Origin: Luzula sylvatica
Lineage: Eukaryota; Streptophyta; Magnoliopsida; Poales; Juncaceae
Assembly (NCBI GenBank): GCA_946800325.1
Contig: OX326956.1
Coordinates: 8,907,167-8,971,166 of the forward strand
Length of the DNA stretch: 64,000 nucleotides
Direction: 5' to 3'
This document shows positions 11,357 to 22,032 of the stretch, one piece after another. Under the pieces are notes generated by a model. That model worked only from the letters and a program-made list of their open reading frames with translations, searched no databases and was not told the origin of the DNA. The position numbers and the translations under genes were made by a program. The first letter of the stretch is position 1, and the number at the start of each line of letters is the position of its first letter.

Positions 11357-12817
11357 CAATAAATCAAATAGAGGTAATCGGATTTAGGGGTGCAATAACG
11401 AGATTTGAAATTTATGGATCGATTAATATAGGTTGAAAAGTGAAAACCCACAAAAATTCCCAATTCGCACAAAAGAACGAATCTCTCTCGTTCTTTGATC
11501 GATTAATATAGCTAGAGAGAGAGTGGCGAGATTGTTTCTTCTATTTTCACACAAAATTCATGACAAAGTCATGTAAAATTCAATTTTATAAACATCGTAC
11601 AAACAAGACGAATGGTGTGATTAGTTACTTGACACGCATAAATAAATATTCAGATGGATTTCTTTTGTGTAAAATAAAAGCAATAATAATGAGATCAACG
11701 GAAACTAAATAATAACCCTAAAATAAAAAAACGAACTATTTCATAATACTTGTCATGTCATAGTTAGATATTGGAGGATAAAGCAATGCAAAATATATAT
11801 AAACATTAAATGATTCACAACTCTTACCTTTGAAAATAATTACTATGAACGAATGAGTGTATTGATCATCTTTTAAAACTTCGAGAATATCTTTTGTGGA
11901 GAATTTTTTTGTCACATCATAATTTTATTAACCATTCATTTTCTTGATCTAATAACTTTTATTAACTCTTTGAACTGGACATCCGTTGAGAATTTTTACA
12001 ATAAAATATTGATATATTAATTATAGGGACATTTTTTATACAAATATGTTATATTTTGGTATACAAATTTCTGTTCTCTTATACTTGTGGAATATTTTCT
12101 AAATTTTTTAAGTTTTTCACTATAATATTTTTGCGTTGTTCATTTGTATTTGTAAGGATGCAAGAACTTTTTTAAATCAAATGATGTTCGTCTTTTTGTT
12201 TAGTTCTTTTGACTGCATATATTTTCTGGTACGATTATTATGGTACTAGAATGGTGATGCCCTCTTTTCGTTTTGTTGAGTCAATCTCCATGACAAAAAT
12301 GTTATGTCGAAAACTCTCGCAACTACATCACGAGAATCATTATATCATCTCGAATTAATTCGCAAAACTTGATAATTACATCCTTCAACAAAATGACAAT
12401 AAAAACCCAGAAATTTATTTTTCAATTATATCATCTAATGAATTAAATTTCGATTAAAATAATCAAATTAAAATTACAAATTTAATTAAAAAGTAACATT
12501 GTGGTATAAATTGGAGGCTGTTTTCACCCAACTTTAATTGGTGACCCATCAACAAAAGTTGGGTGAAATTGGGAGACATAGCATAATATTCCTAATTTAA
12601 CTATCAAGAATAATCGACAAAAAGAAATTGATAATTTTTTCTAAAAAATTTGATAATATTCCTAATTTAATTTTCTAAATTGGCCTTTCCTTCTCTCCAT
12701 GTTGGGGTGTGTATATATATTCATTTTATAAGTTAACAAATTACCCAAATTGAGATGCGAGAATTAACAACATTTTCATACTAATTTTAGTGATAACACA
12801 AATTAATATTAATTAAT
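11357..12817. other. Leader-like then AT-rich intergenic
   Basis: 11357-11550 read on the minus strand is pyrimidine-rich and resembles the promoter or leader side of the CHMP1-like copy; the phrase GATCGATTAATATA occurs twice (near 11418 and 11498). Further right nothing coding is seen. A small imperfect hairpin, TTTCACCCAACTTT against AAAGTTGGGTGAAA, spans 12522-12568. Confidence 0.45.
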
Positions 12818-12906
12818 ACTATATATTAAAGTTTAATGAGATAAGCCAAATGTTGACACGTGTCCTTTGTAAATAACACGACGCAATTACAAGTTTAAAC
12901 ACAAGT

Positions 12907-12974
12907 TGATGATAGCACAGTTGGTAATACACTCGCTCATTGTGCGGGAGTACCGGGTTCGAAACCCTGCTACA
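12907..12974 (+). other. tRNA-like sequence 1
   Basis: A box TAGCACAGTTGG (12913-12924) and B box GGTTCGAAACC (12956-12966) are spaced as in a pol III type 2 promoter. The acceptor stem does not pair, so it is a tRNA-derived (SINE-head-like) sequence and not a working tRNA gene. Confidence 0.55.
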
Positions 12975-13058
12975 ACATCTTTTACGAGATGTTGGCCAAA
13001 CATTGACACGTTTCCGAATATGATAAATAAATTAAAGTTATATCTTGAACAACAAATT

Positions 13059-13128
13059 TATCTAGCTCAGTCGGTTATATACTCTGATATTGGTTCTGCC
13101 CACGACGGTTCGAATCCGGAAGGGAGCA
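13059..13128 (+). other. tRNA-like sequence 2
   Basis: A box TAGCTCAGTCGG (13063-13074) and B box GGTTCGAATCC (13107-13117) are both near consensus. The T arm CGGTTCGAATCCG pairs. The acceptor stem is not convincing. Confidence 0.55.
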
Positions 13129-13218
13129 TTTTACTTTCAAATTTTTTATATAATTGACATAGAATTTTGACACGTGGTCTAAATATACTTATACATTAAA
13201 GGAAATGATAAAACACAT

Positions 13219-13290
13219 GTGACTTTGTGGTCCACTGGTTGTAATGTCGCGTTGTATATAAGAGGTCGCGAGTTCGACTCCCTCAAATAG
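13219..13290 (+). other. tRNA-like sequence 3
   Basis: A box TGGTCCACTGG (13228-13238) and B box AGTTCGACTCC (13271-13281) are present, and GAGTTCGACTC can form a T arm. No acceptor stem closes the cloverleaf. Confidence 0.5.
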
Positions 13291-13352
13291 CTTTCTTTTT
13301 TTAGACTATCCTCATTTTATATATATGTTAAAAATAAAAATAAAACACAAGA

Positions 13353-13424
13353 GAATGCATAGCGCGGATGGTAAGAGTTCTAGCTCGCGATGTTGAAGAA
13401 CCCGGGTTCGAAACCGGGTGACAA
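13353..13424 (+). other. tRNA-like sequence 4
   Basis: A box TAGCGCGGATGG (13360-13371) and B box GGTTCGAAACC (13405-13415) are present, and CCCGGGTTCGAAACCGGG forms a strong T arm. The acceptor stem is missing. Confidence 0.55.
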
Positions 13425-13559
13425 CAACTAAATTTTTGAATGGTTCATGTGAATTAAATTAAGAAATTATTGAGAACTCCAACAAACACACGTCTTGATC
13501 AACATTTGTTATATAATAGTTTATTGATTCATCACTCCAACATGTACCCAATATATTTT

Positions 13560-14345
13560 TTAAAAAAAAAAATATTAATCAAAACATTTGTTTTATTATT
13601 TGAAAACTATTTGTTTTTGTCCATGAAAATAAATACAAAATAAAGAGAAAAATATAATTATAAGAAATATCAAACTATATTATTAATCAAAATAATTTTT
13701 TTCTATAGTTTGAGAAATATTTTTTATGATCCCATGAAAATAAATAAATAGAAACTAAATTAGTAAAAAATATAATGAAATCCTAAAATAAATAGAACTA
13801 TATTTTTTCACAATCTTATTAATCAATTTTTTTTTCAAAATCTTATTAATCAAAAGCATTTGTCTTATAATTTGAAAACTACTTTTTTTGGTCCATGAAA
13901 ATAAATAGAAAATAAAATAGTAAAAATATAATTATAAGAAATATGAAACTATATTTTTGCGCAATATTATTAATCAAAATATTTTTTTCTATAATTTGAG
14001 AAATATTTTTTATGGTTCCATGGAAATAAATAGAAACTAAAATAGTCAAAATTATAATCAAATCGTAAAAAATATCGAACTATATTTTTTCACAATATTA
14101 TTAATGAAAATAATTTCATATATGATTTGAAAAAAGGGTTATTGTCCAATAAAATTAAATGAAAATAGTTAAAATTATAATTAAAACCTAAATGTGAAAA
14201 ATATCTTCTTTTATTTTGGAAGGGAATAAATAGAAATTTATAGAGTCAAAATTATAATTAAACACTACAAAATATCAAACTATATTTTTATGCAATCTAA
14301 TTAATGAAAATAATTTCTTCTAAAATCTAAAAAATATTTTTGCCC
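13560..14345. repeat. Degenerate tandem array, unit about 110-136 bp
   Basis: About six diverged units each contain TATTAATCAAAA, a TTTGAGAAATATTTTT phrase, a TCCATGAAAATAAATAGAAA phrase, and RAACTATATTTTTTCACAAT. The TATTAAT(C/G) landmark recurs near 13571, 13681, 13817, 13967 and 14098, with a variant near 14290. The array follows directly on the tRNA-like cluster. It is AT-rich and non-coding. Confidence 0.75.
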
Positions 14346-15222
14346 TTGCAATCAATTTTATATATTATTATATTGTAAAAGAATGATAATCATGTTATAT
14401 GATGAATAAGACGATTTGACTGAGTTATGAAAATATGATGAAATAAATAAATTATGATATTTTTTCTTTCGAGATTATATTGTTATTGCTATCATGAATA
14501 GTAGGTTTGTATTCTCTCATAATATATGTTATTAATATCGAATAAAACCTCTCTATAATTTGTATAACTCTCTTTTGCTTATTATTCTTAATATTCTGTA
14601 ACTATTAAAATATTAAAGTTTTGAAATTGAATTGTATTTTATCAAATGATACAACAGTTCCTTTACAAAAATATTAAAATCGATTTGCAAGAATGGGTTT
14701 AAAAAAACACAAAATTAAAATTTAGTCATTTCCAGTCAATCTATTTTCAAGGAAGTAAAGTTAATTTACAAAATATCTTAAGTTTTAATTTACTATTTCG
14801 TTTACGTTTCACGCCAAAATTTTGAATTATAATTTGATACAATGATTAGGAAAATGAATGTATAAAAACATGCAAGATGTTTGTACATTCTTTTTACTGA
14901 CAATTAATGCACTGCCATGATACAGAGGCTATAAAGCCTCTTAACTAATTAATACTTGATTAAATAAAAGTGCATCAAGGTCCAACTTTTTACCATATTT
15001 CAATGTAGACAATCGGAAAAAATAAATATATATTTGTCAGATATGATCATGTACGAAATTTCAATTTTGCTGAGCCACCACATATGATATTTCCTCTGTT
15101 TCTTTACCAAGACTTTATCAAACCATTATTAATTAATCGGAAGCAACAATAAAATGAACTACGAATGGTTTTAATTTGTTCAAAAAATGTGATTAAAAAA
15201 GAATAAAATAGTTTGTTGGACA
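14346..15222. other. AT-rich intergenic, no gene seen
   Basis: Nothing beyond AT-rich low-complexity sequence was recognised up to the target duplication of the next element. Confidence 0.6.
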
Positions 15223-15270
15223 TAAATAATAGAAAAAAATACACTTTTGCCCCCCAAAGTGGTGTGGTGT

Positions 15271-15306
<36 letters not shown>
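15271..15306. repeat. 36-base G homopolymer
   Basis: An unbroken run of 36 G follows GTGGTGTGGTGT just inside the left inverted repeat of the Pack-MULE. The right inverted repeat has only 7 G at the corresponding place, so this is an expansion or a sequencing/assembly artefact. Confidence 0.9.
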
Positions 15307-15307
<1 letters not shown>

Positions 15308-15833
15308 CTCTTGGGTGGGACTGGCTGGAGCAACGGCGAAATGGTCCAAGCTATTAAAAACGGAGCTTCAGAAAATATTTAATTTTTTTAGATTTTTGCG
15401 GGTATGGATGTAAATTGAAGTTATTGTGATAATTTTGCAATTATTGTTGAATTAATTAGTCTAATTATTATGAATACATATGATTTTGTCCAATTATTTG
15501 AATTGTGAAATTATTTGTCCAATGATACTAAAAATTCTTGAGATAGGGAGTCGATTGTGTCGATAAAAAATTTACAGAAAAATGTATGTATATTATATAA
15601 TTTTCCTTTATTAAAAAAATAATGAAATAACATAATTACAAATTAATGCAAATTTTAAAATATGTATCCCCGCAATACCGATACCAGTACCGGTACCGGC
15701 AAGCTCATTTTAACATAATTATCAATAAGACATGAATGGTACCTAACCATATACAATTCGAACTACAAAGATAATCTCCAGCCCCACCCGAGACCCCCAG
15801 CCCCACCCGAGACCCCCAACCCCCCAAACCCTG

Positions 15834-16069
15834 CCGCACACTCTCAAATTCTTTGTGATTCTCAAAACGTCTCCACTTTTCGAATGAATCAACCCAAAAG
15901 CAATAGCAAGTTTCTCGATATGACAATACAACAAATCTTCTTCATCCGCCACATAGCCCTCTTCTCTTGTTCTCTCCAGCATTTCATCGAGCATTGAGTA
16001 GATCACCTTTGACTCGGGATGTGATTTACCACCACAGATAAATTCGTTCACCGTGCCATTTATTTCGAT
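15834..16069 (-). pseudogene. PPR-DYW (E/E+ and DYW start) fragment
   Basis: The minus strand encodes IEINGTVNEFICGGKSHPES, then YSMLDEMLERTREEGYVADE, then HIEKLAIAFGLI and LRITKNLRVC. This is the order of the E+ motif and the beginning of the DYW deaminase domain of plant PPR proteins, which edit organelle RNA. About 12-15 residues before the HSEKLAIAFGL block are missing and His-Ser became His-Ile. After RVC the family continues with DCH, but here the sequence changes to G-rich DNA. It has no PPR repeats and no start codon, and lies inside a Pack-MULE, so it is a captured, truncated piece. The 13-bp phrase ATCACCTTTGACT occurs both inside it (near 16000) and at its upstream edge (near 16071). 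Confidence 0.85.
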
Positions 16070-16084
16070 TAATCACCTTTGACT

Positions 16085-16365
16085 GAAATTGAATTCAATT
16101 ACTGAAATTGACTTAAATTACTGAAATTGAATTTAATTACTGAAATTATATCCTAATTACTGAAATTGATCAATTTGGGGCTGATTTGGCTTCAATCAGT
16201 CCAATATGGGGCTGATTTGGCTTCAATCAGTCCAATTTGGGGCTGATTAGGCTTCAATCAGTCCAATTGAGGCCAATTTGGAGCTGATTAAGCTTCAATC
16301 AGTCCAATTGAGGCCAATTTGGGGCTGATTAGGCTTTAATCAGTCCAATTGAGGCCAATTTGGGG
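16085..16365. repeat. Two minisatellites in the Pack-MULE
   Basis: 16085-16165 repeats a roughly 20-bp phrase of the form ACTGAAATTGAATTYAATT five times. 16168-16365 repeats a 34-44 bp unit containing GGGGCTGATTAGGCTTCAAT then CAGTCCAATT about five times; the later units have an added GAGGCCAATT. They lie between the PPR fragment and the leader exon, where an intron would be if the two were ever transcribed together. Confidence 0.8.
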
Positions 16366-16422
16366 ATTTAGGGTTACGACAGATCAAAAGAAGAACGAAG
16401 GAACCGAGAAAACGGAACTAAC

Positions 16423-16640
16423 CTGCTTTAGAAGTGGTGAAGGCGAAGAAGGCGGCGAGAAAGCGGCGACAAGGTCACTTCTGGCGAGGAGTGGCGAGGA
16501 TTTGCTGGCCGACGGCGAAGGAACGAACGAGATCGGGCGAGGCGATGCGGCTGTTCATGCAGATCTGGCGAAGCGATGCGAAGGAGATCCGGCGAGAACC
16601 CTAAATCGCAGGGGGGAGTGAGGAGAGAAAGAGATCGGGA
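16423..16640 (-). other. Orphan leader exon with splice donor
   Basis: Minus strand: a (CT)-rich stretch, then GCGATTTAGGGTTCTCGCC, a short ATG frame (MNSRIASPDLVRSFAVGQ, 22 codons), then CTAAAGCAG followed by GTTAGT, a good donor at 16422-16421. This looks like a plant 5' untranslated exon. The parent gene was not recognised. Confidence 0.45.
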
Positions 16641-16977
16641 GGGAGAGAGGGAGAGAAAGAGATCGGGAAAGAAAGAGAGTGAGGAGAGAGTGGCTGTTGG
16701 GTTGGGTTATTAGGGTTAGCGGGTCGGGTCGGGTTACTCCTTGTTGGATCGGGTTAGGATAAATTGCCATGTCATCACCCACGTGTCAGTCCATGTCATC
16801 ACTTAACTTGCCACGTCAGCAGTTAACAGAATTTTGACAAAAAAATAGACGGAGGGGGCAAGTTGAACATTTTTTGAAAGATTGGGGGACAAAAAGGTGC
16901 AGATTTTTGTTTGGGGGGCAAAGTGCGCTTTTTGGAACACTTTGGGGGGGCAAAAGTGTACTTTTTTCTAAATAATA

Positions 16978-17670
16978 CGATAGTCTATAGTAAGTAAGAG
17001 TCAAACAGAAATTATAAGTGAAATGCCTCGTTACTTGCTTTTTAGTTGATTTTACAATTGCTATAACATATACTCGTACCTTTGTTTATATGAAAATAAA
17101 AGAAATGAAAGTTTATAATAAAGATCTAACTTACTAGCGTCTTTTCTCAAGGCTAGTTGACATAAGATCAGAAAAAAAAAACAAGATTATGCTAGTGATG
17201 CAAATGCACTATATAAAAGAAATTTGAGATTAAATAATAAAATGTTTTGACAATTAAAATTTACTTAGTTATGAGGAAATGAGTGTGAACATAGGTAACG
17301 GGTATGACAGGAAGAAATAAATGACAAAACACAAAAGTGGTTATTTTTCATATCTAACCTTCTTTATTTACATTTTGTGTTATTAATTGTCAAAAGATTT
17401 ATGAAAAAATAGTCTGAATGATGTTTAATTTTAAAACTAGTAAAAATAAATGTATATAATTCTTAGCAGGACAAAAATTTTCATGCCTGAATATTTACTT
17501 GTAAAGATAATTATTAGATCATATTGGGTCATAGATAAATCTCAGTACTCACTTATGTGCATTTTACTACCTTTGAAACATAATTGGTTCAAATTAACAA
17601 TAAAAAATGAAGCGCATTTGGTTGAAAAACTCAATTATTTATTAATCGTCTTTAGTTACTGTATAGGGTA
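16978..17670. other. AT-rich intergenic, no gene seen
   Basis: No feature recognised between the Pack-MULE and the next MITE. Confidence 0.6.
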
Positions 17671-17679
17671 AAAAAATAA

Positions 17680-17942
17680 GGAAAAAGTTGTACCTCCCCC
17701 CAACTCTCCCACACAACCCTTGATGTGTCATCGTAAGGCTTAACGCCTTCAAATTTAACATCTTAATTATGATTTAACATCTTAATTTATTTTTTAACAT
17801 CTTAGTTATGGTGTTAAACTATAGATTAAGATATTAAATCATGATTTTAAGATATAAAATTTGATGGTGTTAAACCTTCCGGCGTACATCCCGAGGTGGG
17901 GGAGAGATGGGGGAGAGAATGGGGGGAAGTGCATCATCACTC
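17680..17942. mobile_element. 263-bp MULE-type MITE
   Basis: The ends are inverted repeats of roughly 75 bp, meeting in CACTTCCCCCC-type blocks and AAATTTAACATC-type blocks. AAAAAATAA stands on both sides (17671-17679 and 17943-17951), a perfect 9-bp target duplication. The middle is a palindromic AACATCTTAAT repeat region. No coding. Confidence 0.75.
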
Positions 17943-17951
17943 AAAAAATAA

Positions 17952-18785
17952 TCATTCACTTCAAAAGATTTTCTAGGGGCTTATCAAACAATTTCGTTTC
18001 GAAAATGGCGTGTTATTGGAGATAAGCATGACGTATCGAAAATACATTTTGCATAAGCATATACACTAAAATTTTAAATTAAAAAACAAAGATAATACAC
18101 CAACCAATTAAAAGAATGCATAACTATGGATGGTTTAGGAAATTTAGGCTAATATATTTAACCTAAATTCATAATTAATAACCTTGTTTGCAGTCCCGGT
18201 CCCAAACTTTCCAGGATCCGACACCCAATTTGAAAAAAAAGACCCTATGAGCAATTTTAGGTTCTCAAAAAAATTATAATTTTGACTTTTGATAATAATA
18301 CAGAATCGAAGGATTGGCATTGAAATTTTTTGTTACAAAATATGAGAAAATTGGAACTACTGCAATTGTCAAGAAGAAACAATGCAACGTGGGCTTAGCT
18401 TTTGCCATGTTTTTGACCAACTAGGAATAGTTTTAATATATATTATCTACAAATTAGCTTTATTAATATTTTACATCCCCTATAAATTTGGCTTTCAGGA
18501 CCCTATACAAAAATAGTTGATGGGTCAAATTGTTTTGTATTGAAAATCTTAAAAATATCAATAATACAAAATAATAAAATAAAAAAGAATCTCCCCCAAC
18601 TTTCGGACCCAATCTTCGGGCCGACCTCCCCCCTCCCCCTCCCCCGGGGACCCGGGGCCGGTCCCTCTTCGGTCCCAACCGGGTTCTTTTCGGGCCGGAC
18701 CATTGTTCTGTAACTAAATAGTGGACCGAGTTCATTTCACTGAAAACTAAGGTTAATATTTTCCTAACGTTCATATTAAGATTAT
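17952..18785. other. Intergenic with a GC-rich patch
   Basis: Mostly AT-rich. At 18592-18705 a GC-rich patch (GGGCCGACC, GGGCCGGTCC, TCGGGCCGGACC) resembles single units of the GC minisatellite at 40.5-41.1 kb but is not tandemly amplified. GGACCCTA-type phrases occur at 18239 and 18498. No gene. Confidence 0.5.
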
Positions 18786-18911
18786 GTTACCGTTGTGATT
18801 AAGATTTTGTTAACGTTATAAATTTGATTTAGGTACCGTCGTGATTAAGATTTTGTTAACGCTATAAATTTGATTTAGTTACCGTTGTGATTAAGATTTT
18901 GTTAGATTTTG
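18786..18911. repeat. 46-bp tandem repeat, about 2.7 copies
   Basis: ACCGTYGTGATTAAGATTTT recurs at 18789, 18835 and 18881, exactly 46 bp apart, with TAAATTTGATTTAG between copies. Confidence 0.85.
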
Positions 18912-19199
18912 AAATTATATTGTCATAGATACTATTTTAATGATATTAGGCACCCCGCTATTTTACCACGCAATTTATCTCTCAACAACAAATTAGGTAA
19001 TTTAATGCATTAATCACTTTCTTAATAATGTCATGCGAGGTAATTGCGGGTACAATATGTGTGGTGTATAGTTTAATTGGATATTATTTAGTCTAACTTA
19101 GCAAAAATGTAAAATACAATTCTCTTGTTTGTGGGCTATGGAATTTGTCTTTCTTGGCCCAGAAATCCTTTCTTTCCTAAAACCCTATTGGTATGTAAT

Positions 19200-19880
19200 G
19201 AAATCGATTTGCACTTGGTTCTTTTTCGGTTCACACCTAACTCGCGACCAATTAGGCATGCTTCAGTTCAACTTTTCACCCGATATCTATCACCTTCAAC
19301 ACTTCTCCAGACTCTTCTCTTTCCTCTCGTAGCTTCGGTAGCTTCTTTCTCGTCTTTCTCTTTGGGCGATTCAGATCCCATTCTTGCTGCACCTCTTCGA
19401 TGAGGCTCGCTCCCTCTCTTTTTTCTTCCGTAAAGACGCGGCGGCATCTTTCCCTCCACATCACAAAGAGGGACAACAACGCCCATTGTTGAATCTCGGT
19501 ATGTTTACCTTCTATGAATATCTCATTCAGATGTGTGTCGATTTCGCTGCCTCTCTCCAGTTGTCATCAGGTCATACGCGTTATTTATCGAGAATTTGCC
19601 CTTGTTGTCTCTCCTCCATTCAGTCGCATCTTGCGAGGCCGTGAGGTATGTATTGGCAATTATTTCTTCTATTTGAATTTTTTCTTCTTCTGCTTTCATC
19701 GTGAGTACTGGTTTTAATGTTGACTTTAATCGGTTTTCTTTGACAAATTGTTTCACAGATCCGTGGGAACAGAGGCCGTGAGCTAGCTATTTCGCCATTC
19801 CCTAGCTTGAATTTGATCCCACTAAGCATAAAATCTCTTATGTGTTTTGATCGATCTCCACAGGTGCGAGTCCTTCTCAT
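19200..19880 (-). pseudogene. LINE ORF2 C-terminal fragment
   Basis: On the minus strand, 19880-19756 reads KHIRDFMLSGIKFKLGNGE, the region after the LINE reverse transcriptase. 19756-19523 reads EEIIANTYLTASQDATEWRR then GKFSINNAYDLM, the conserved lead-in to the zinc-binding zf-RVT domain. 19479-19276 reads LFVMWRERCRRVF, the conserved tryptophan block downstream of that domain. The Cys/His part between them is missing, and the frame shifts at least twice. Truncated at both ends and decayed; sequence below about 19260 is uncertain. Confidence 0.75.
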
Positions 19881-20960
19881 CTTTCTTCAAAAAGATGATT
19901 TTTATTTTTGTTAATATTTATGCAATAATTGAGCTTTACTTGGAATATATTGTTGCTTTTTAAAGGAATTTCTAGTTCAGTGGGATATTTCAATACAGAC
20001 TTGTGTGTTCCAATCACATTTTGATTTTTAGGTATTTCTTTCCCGTGTGTAATGTTGAAGGATACTATGCATTCATTACTTCTTTGAGAACCCGGCTAAA
20101 AAGATACTCTGCATTCATTAAAATTCAATACAGATACAGATTTGTGTGTTCAGTGGGAGATGGAGAGTGAAGTGATATGTTTAAGAACAATAATATATTA
20201 TCACACATGGAACAATAAAATCAAGTCCAAAATCGTTAATATCAAATTTGTCCATTAAAAAGAAACTAATAAATTTATCCATTCAAAATTCAAAAAATTC
20301 AAGCAAATCCATATAACTAACATAATTTCAAATTGGTCCAAATTACTAATTTTCCATCCAATTAATTATAATTTAGAAATCTTTAACTCTAGTTAATAAA
20401 TTATAAATTTAAATGAATAAAATATCCTTCATTATTTAAAAACCATCCGGCCCACAAGGCCACAAACCCACTTTTATTTTGTTTTGTTTTTTTACCACGT
20501 CATTGCATCTAGGACTAGAATCACCATAATAATTAATTAACATTAATATTAATTATTAACTGTTAATACCTACCTATTTTAATTATATATCGATTAATTA
20601 TTAGTGAAGTATTTTTGGTTAATCACCATAATAATTAATAGCTAATTCCTGATATAAACAATGTTGAGTGAATTTCGGGGCATATTAAATGGGCTTTTTC
20701 ATCTACTGCTCAGTTTTCACACACGAGAGAAGTCGGGAGGATCTCATTGCCTCGGAAGTCGGAAGGCTGGAGCCCTATAATCCTCGAGCCCCCTGTTATC
20801 ATATTTATTATTCTCCCTAGCCTTCTAGCCCGTCACCTAGTCCTCCCTATTATCACTTTCGTACACTTGAATCGTCTTCAGGCTCTTCTTTGTTCATCCT
20901 TGATCCTTCACTTTTTTTTCGTTTACGTTCCAGCTCTGATGCCAGTGTTCCAATGGTGAT
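19881..20960. other. AT-rich intergenic, no gene seen
   Basis: 20221-20400 shows the dispersed phrase family AATATCAAATTTGTCCATTA / AAATTTATCCATTC. 20700-20960 is less AT-rich and contains an open frame with no recognisable domain. I can assign no function. Confidence 0.45.
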
Positions 20961-20964
20961 ACAT

Positions 20965-21088
20965 ACCCCGCACCAAAACCCCGCATTCAACCCGCACCTC
21001 AAATATTATTCCTATTTTGACCATTATTTGCATTAATTACCTTCCATTTGAAGAGTTGGGGGTTGTTTGGGGGAAATTAGTGCGGGGT
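20965..21088. repeat. Small inverted-repeat element (possible MITE)
   Basis: ACCCCGCACCAAAAC at the left faces TTAGTGCGGGGT at the right, giving inverted ends of about 12 bp on a 124-bp element. No target duplication was found, so this is tentative. Confidence 0.35.
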
Positions 21089-21287
21089 GCGAAACGAAAA
21101 AAGTTTTGCCCAATTTCGTCTGTTTCCTCTTCAAACCCACTCGTGGTTTCTGATTACGACTGACATTCCTAAATCTAGGCGATCTCCTCGGATATCCCGT
21201 CCATTCACTTTTCTTTTCCAAATGTTCGAGTTTTGGAGGAATTCCATCAATTCCGTTCAGTTTTTTCTCCGAAATCTCCTCCACCAT
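21033..21287 (-). CDS. Unidentified exon-like open frame
   Basis: A minus-strand frame of 84 codons starts MVEEISEKKLNGIDGIPPKL and contains EWTGYPRRSPRFRNVSRN, with low AT content for this window. The composition (acidic start, basic RRSPRF block) looks like the start of a nuclear protein, but I do not recognise a family and no splice partner was found. It overlaps the small inverted-repeat element at its 3' end. It could be a captured first exon or chance. Confidence 0.25.
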   Translation of the reverse strand: MVEEISEKKLNGIDGIPPKLEHLEKKSEWTGYPRRSPRFRNVSRNQKPRVGLKRKQTKLGKTFFVSHPALISPKQPPTLQMEGN

Positions 21288-22021
21288 TTTCAGGCGCGAC
21301 GAGATAGACCTCCTGAGCGAAACCAGTTTGCGATCTTCTCCTTACACCACCTCGAACTATCTTCGTCCCCATTGAACAAAGTCCTTAATGCCCGTATTAC
21401 CGTTCACAACAATTCAAATCTTGTAGCTGAGATGAATAAAGAATATGATTAGAAATACATGTTATGATATTGAAATTATTTAGTTTGAAAAAGGTCAAGA
21501 AGATATACCATGTAAATGGATCCGTGACCTCACACTTGCATGTATCACATAAATAAACATTATTTGAGAACCTTAATTATGGTTAAACAATTAAAATTAG
21601 TGGCATTATCAATATGTTTGAAAATAATACATTACCTTATAGTCAACAATAATGAAGTCCATGCAATATTCTTCGCCTGTGTTAGGATTGCAAGCTTGCT
21701 ATATTTTGAAGACGCGTCCTACACAATATTTTGCTTTTCTCAATTCGCTGTTGAGGAAAGAAATGGGAACAATTTTTTCCTCTTCTTTCGTCTCATTTCT
21801 TTTTTAAAAAGTGATAAATTTGAGTGTGTATGTTTTCAGGGAAAAAAAAGAGTAAGATTTTCGATAAATTTCCGTTTATATAAACGTTTACATATTGGGA
21901 AATAAAGAAGAAATACCAGATTAGTTTTTGCAGGAATGTTGTCATTGTTATTTCTTGTTTCCAATAAGCCGTGCTTTCACCAAAGAATTCACTTTCACTT
22001 TCTTTCTGATGAAGATAGGGT
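21288..22021. other. Intergenic, no gene recognised
   Basis: Open frames exist on the plus strand (21540-21905) but have no recognisable domain and AT-driven composition. Confidence 0.5.
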
Positions 22022-22032
22022 TATGGAATGGA

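Larger units (their letters stand above)
12818..13436 (+). repeat. Cluster of four tRNA-like sequences
   Basis: Four different tRNA-like sequences lie in the same orientation within about 520 bp. Three blocks carry the phrase TTGACACG(T) upstream of the tRNA-like part (12853, 13003 and 13168), giving a repeated layout of TTGACACG, a 50-60 bp spacer, then A box and B box. The left edge, ATACTATATATTAAAG, resembles a Helitron 5' end with a damaged TC, but no matching 3' hairpin was found. The tRNA parts differ from each other, so this is not a simple recent tandem duplication. Confidence 0.6.
15232..16968 (-). mobile_element. Pack-MULE carrying PPR and leader fragments
   Basis: The ends are inverted repeats of about 31 bp: GAAAAAAATACACTTTTGCC on the left and GAAAAAAGTACACTTTTGCC on the right (reverse complement), both continuing into a C-run and AAAGTG. 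The flanks TAAATAATA at 15223-15231 and 16969-16977 are a perfect 9-bp target duplication, the Mutator-like signature. The 1,737-bp body has no transposase. It carries a 36-base G run (15271-15306), a PPR-DYW fragment (15834-16069), two minisatellites and an orphan leader exon (16423-16640), both gene pieces on the minus strand. That makes it a Pack-MULE. Gene parts from apparently different sources are joined inside one element. Confidence 0.9.

Noticed and set aside
12907..13424. Functional tRNA genes
   Set aside because: A and B boxes are good but acceptor stems do not pair in any of the four, so I call them tRNA-like only.
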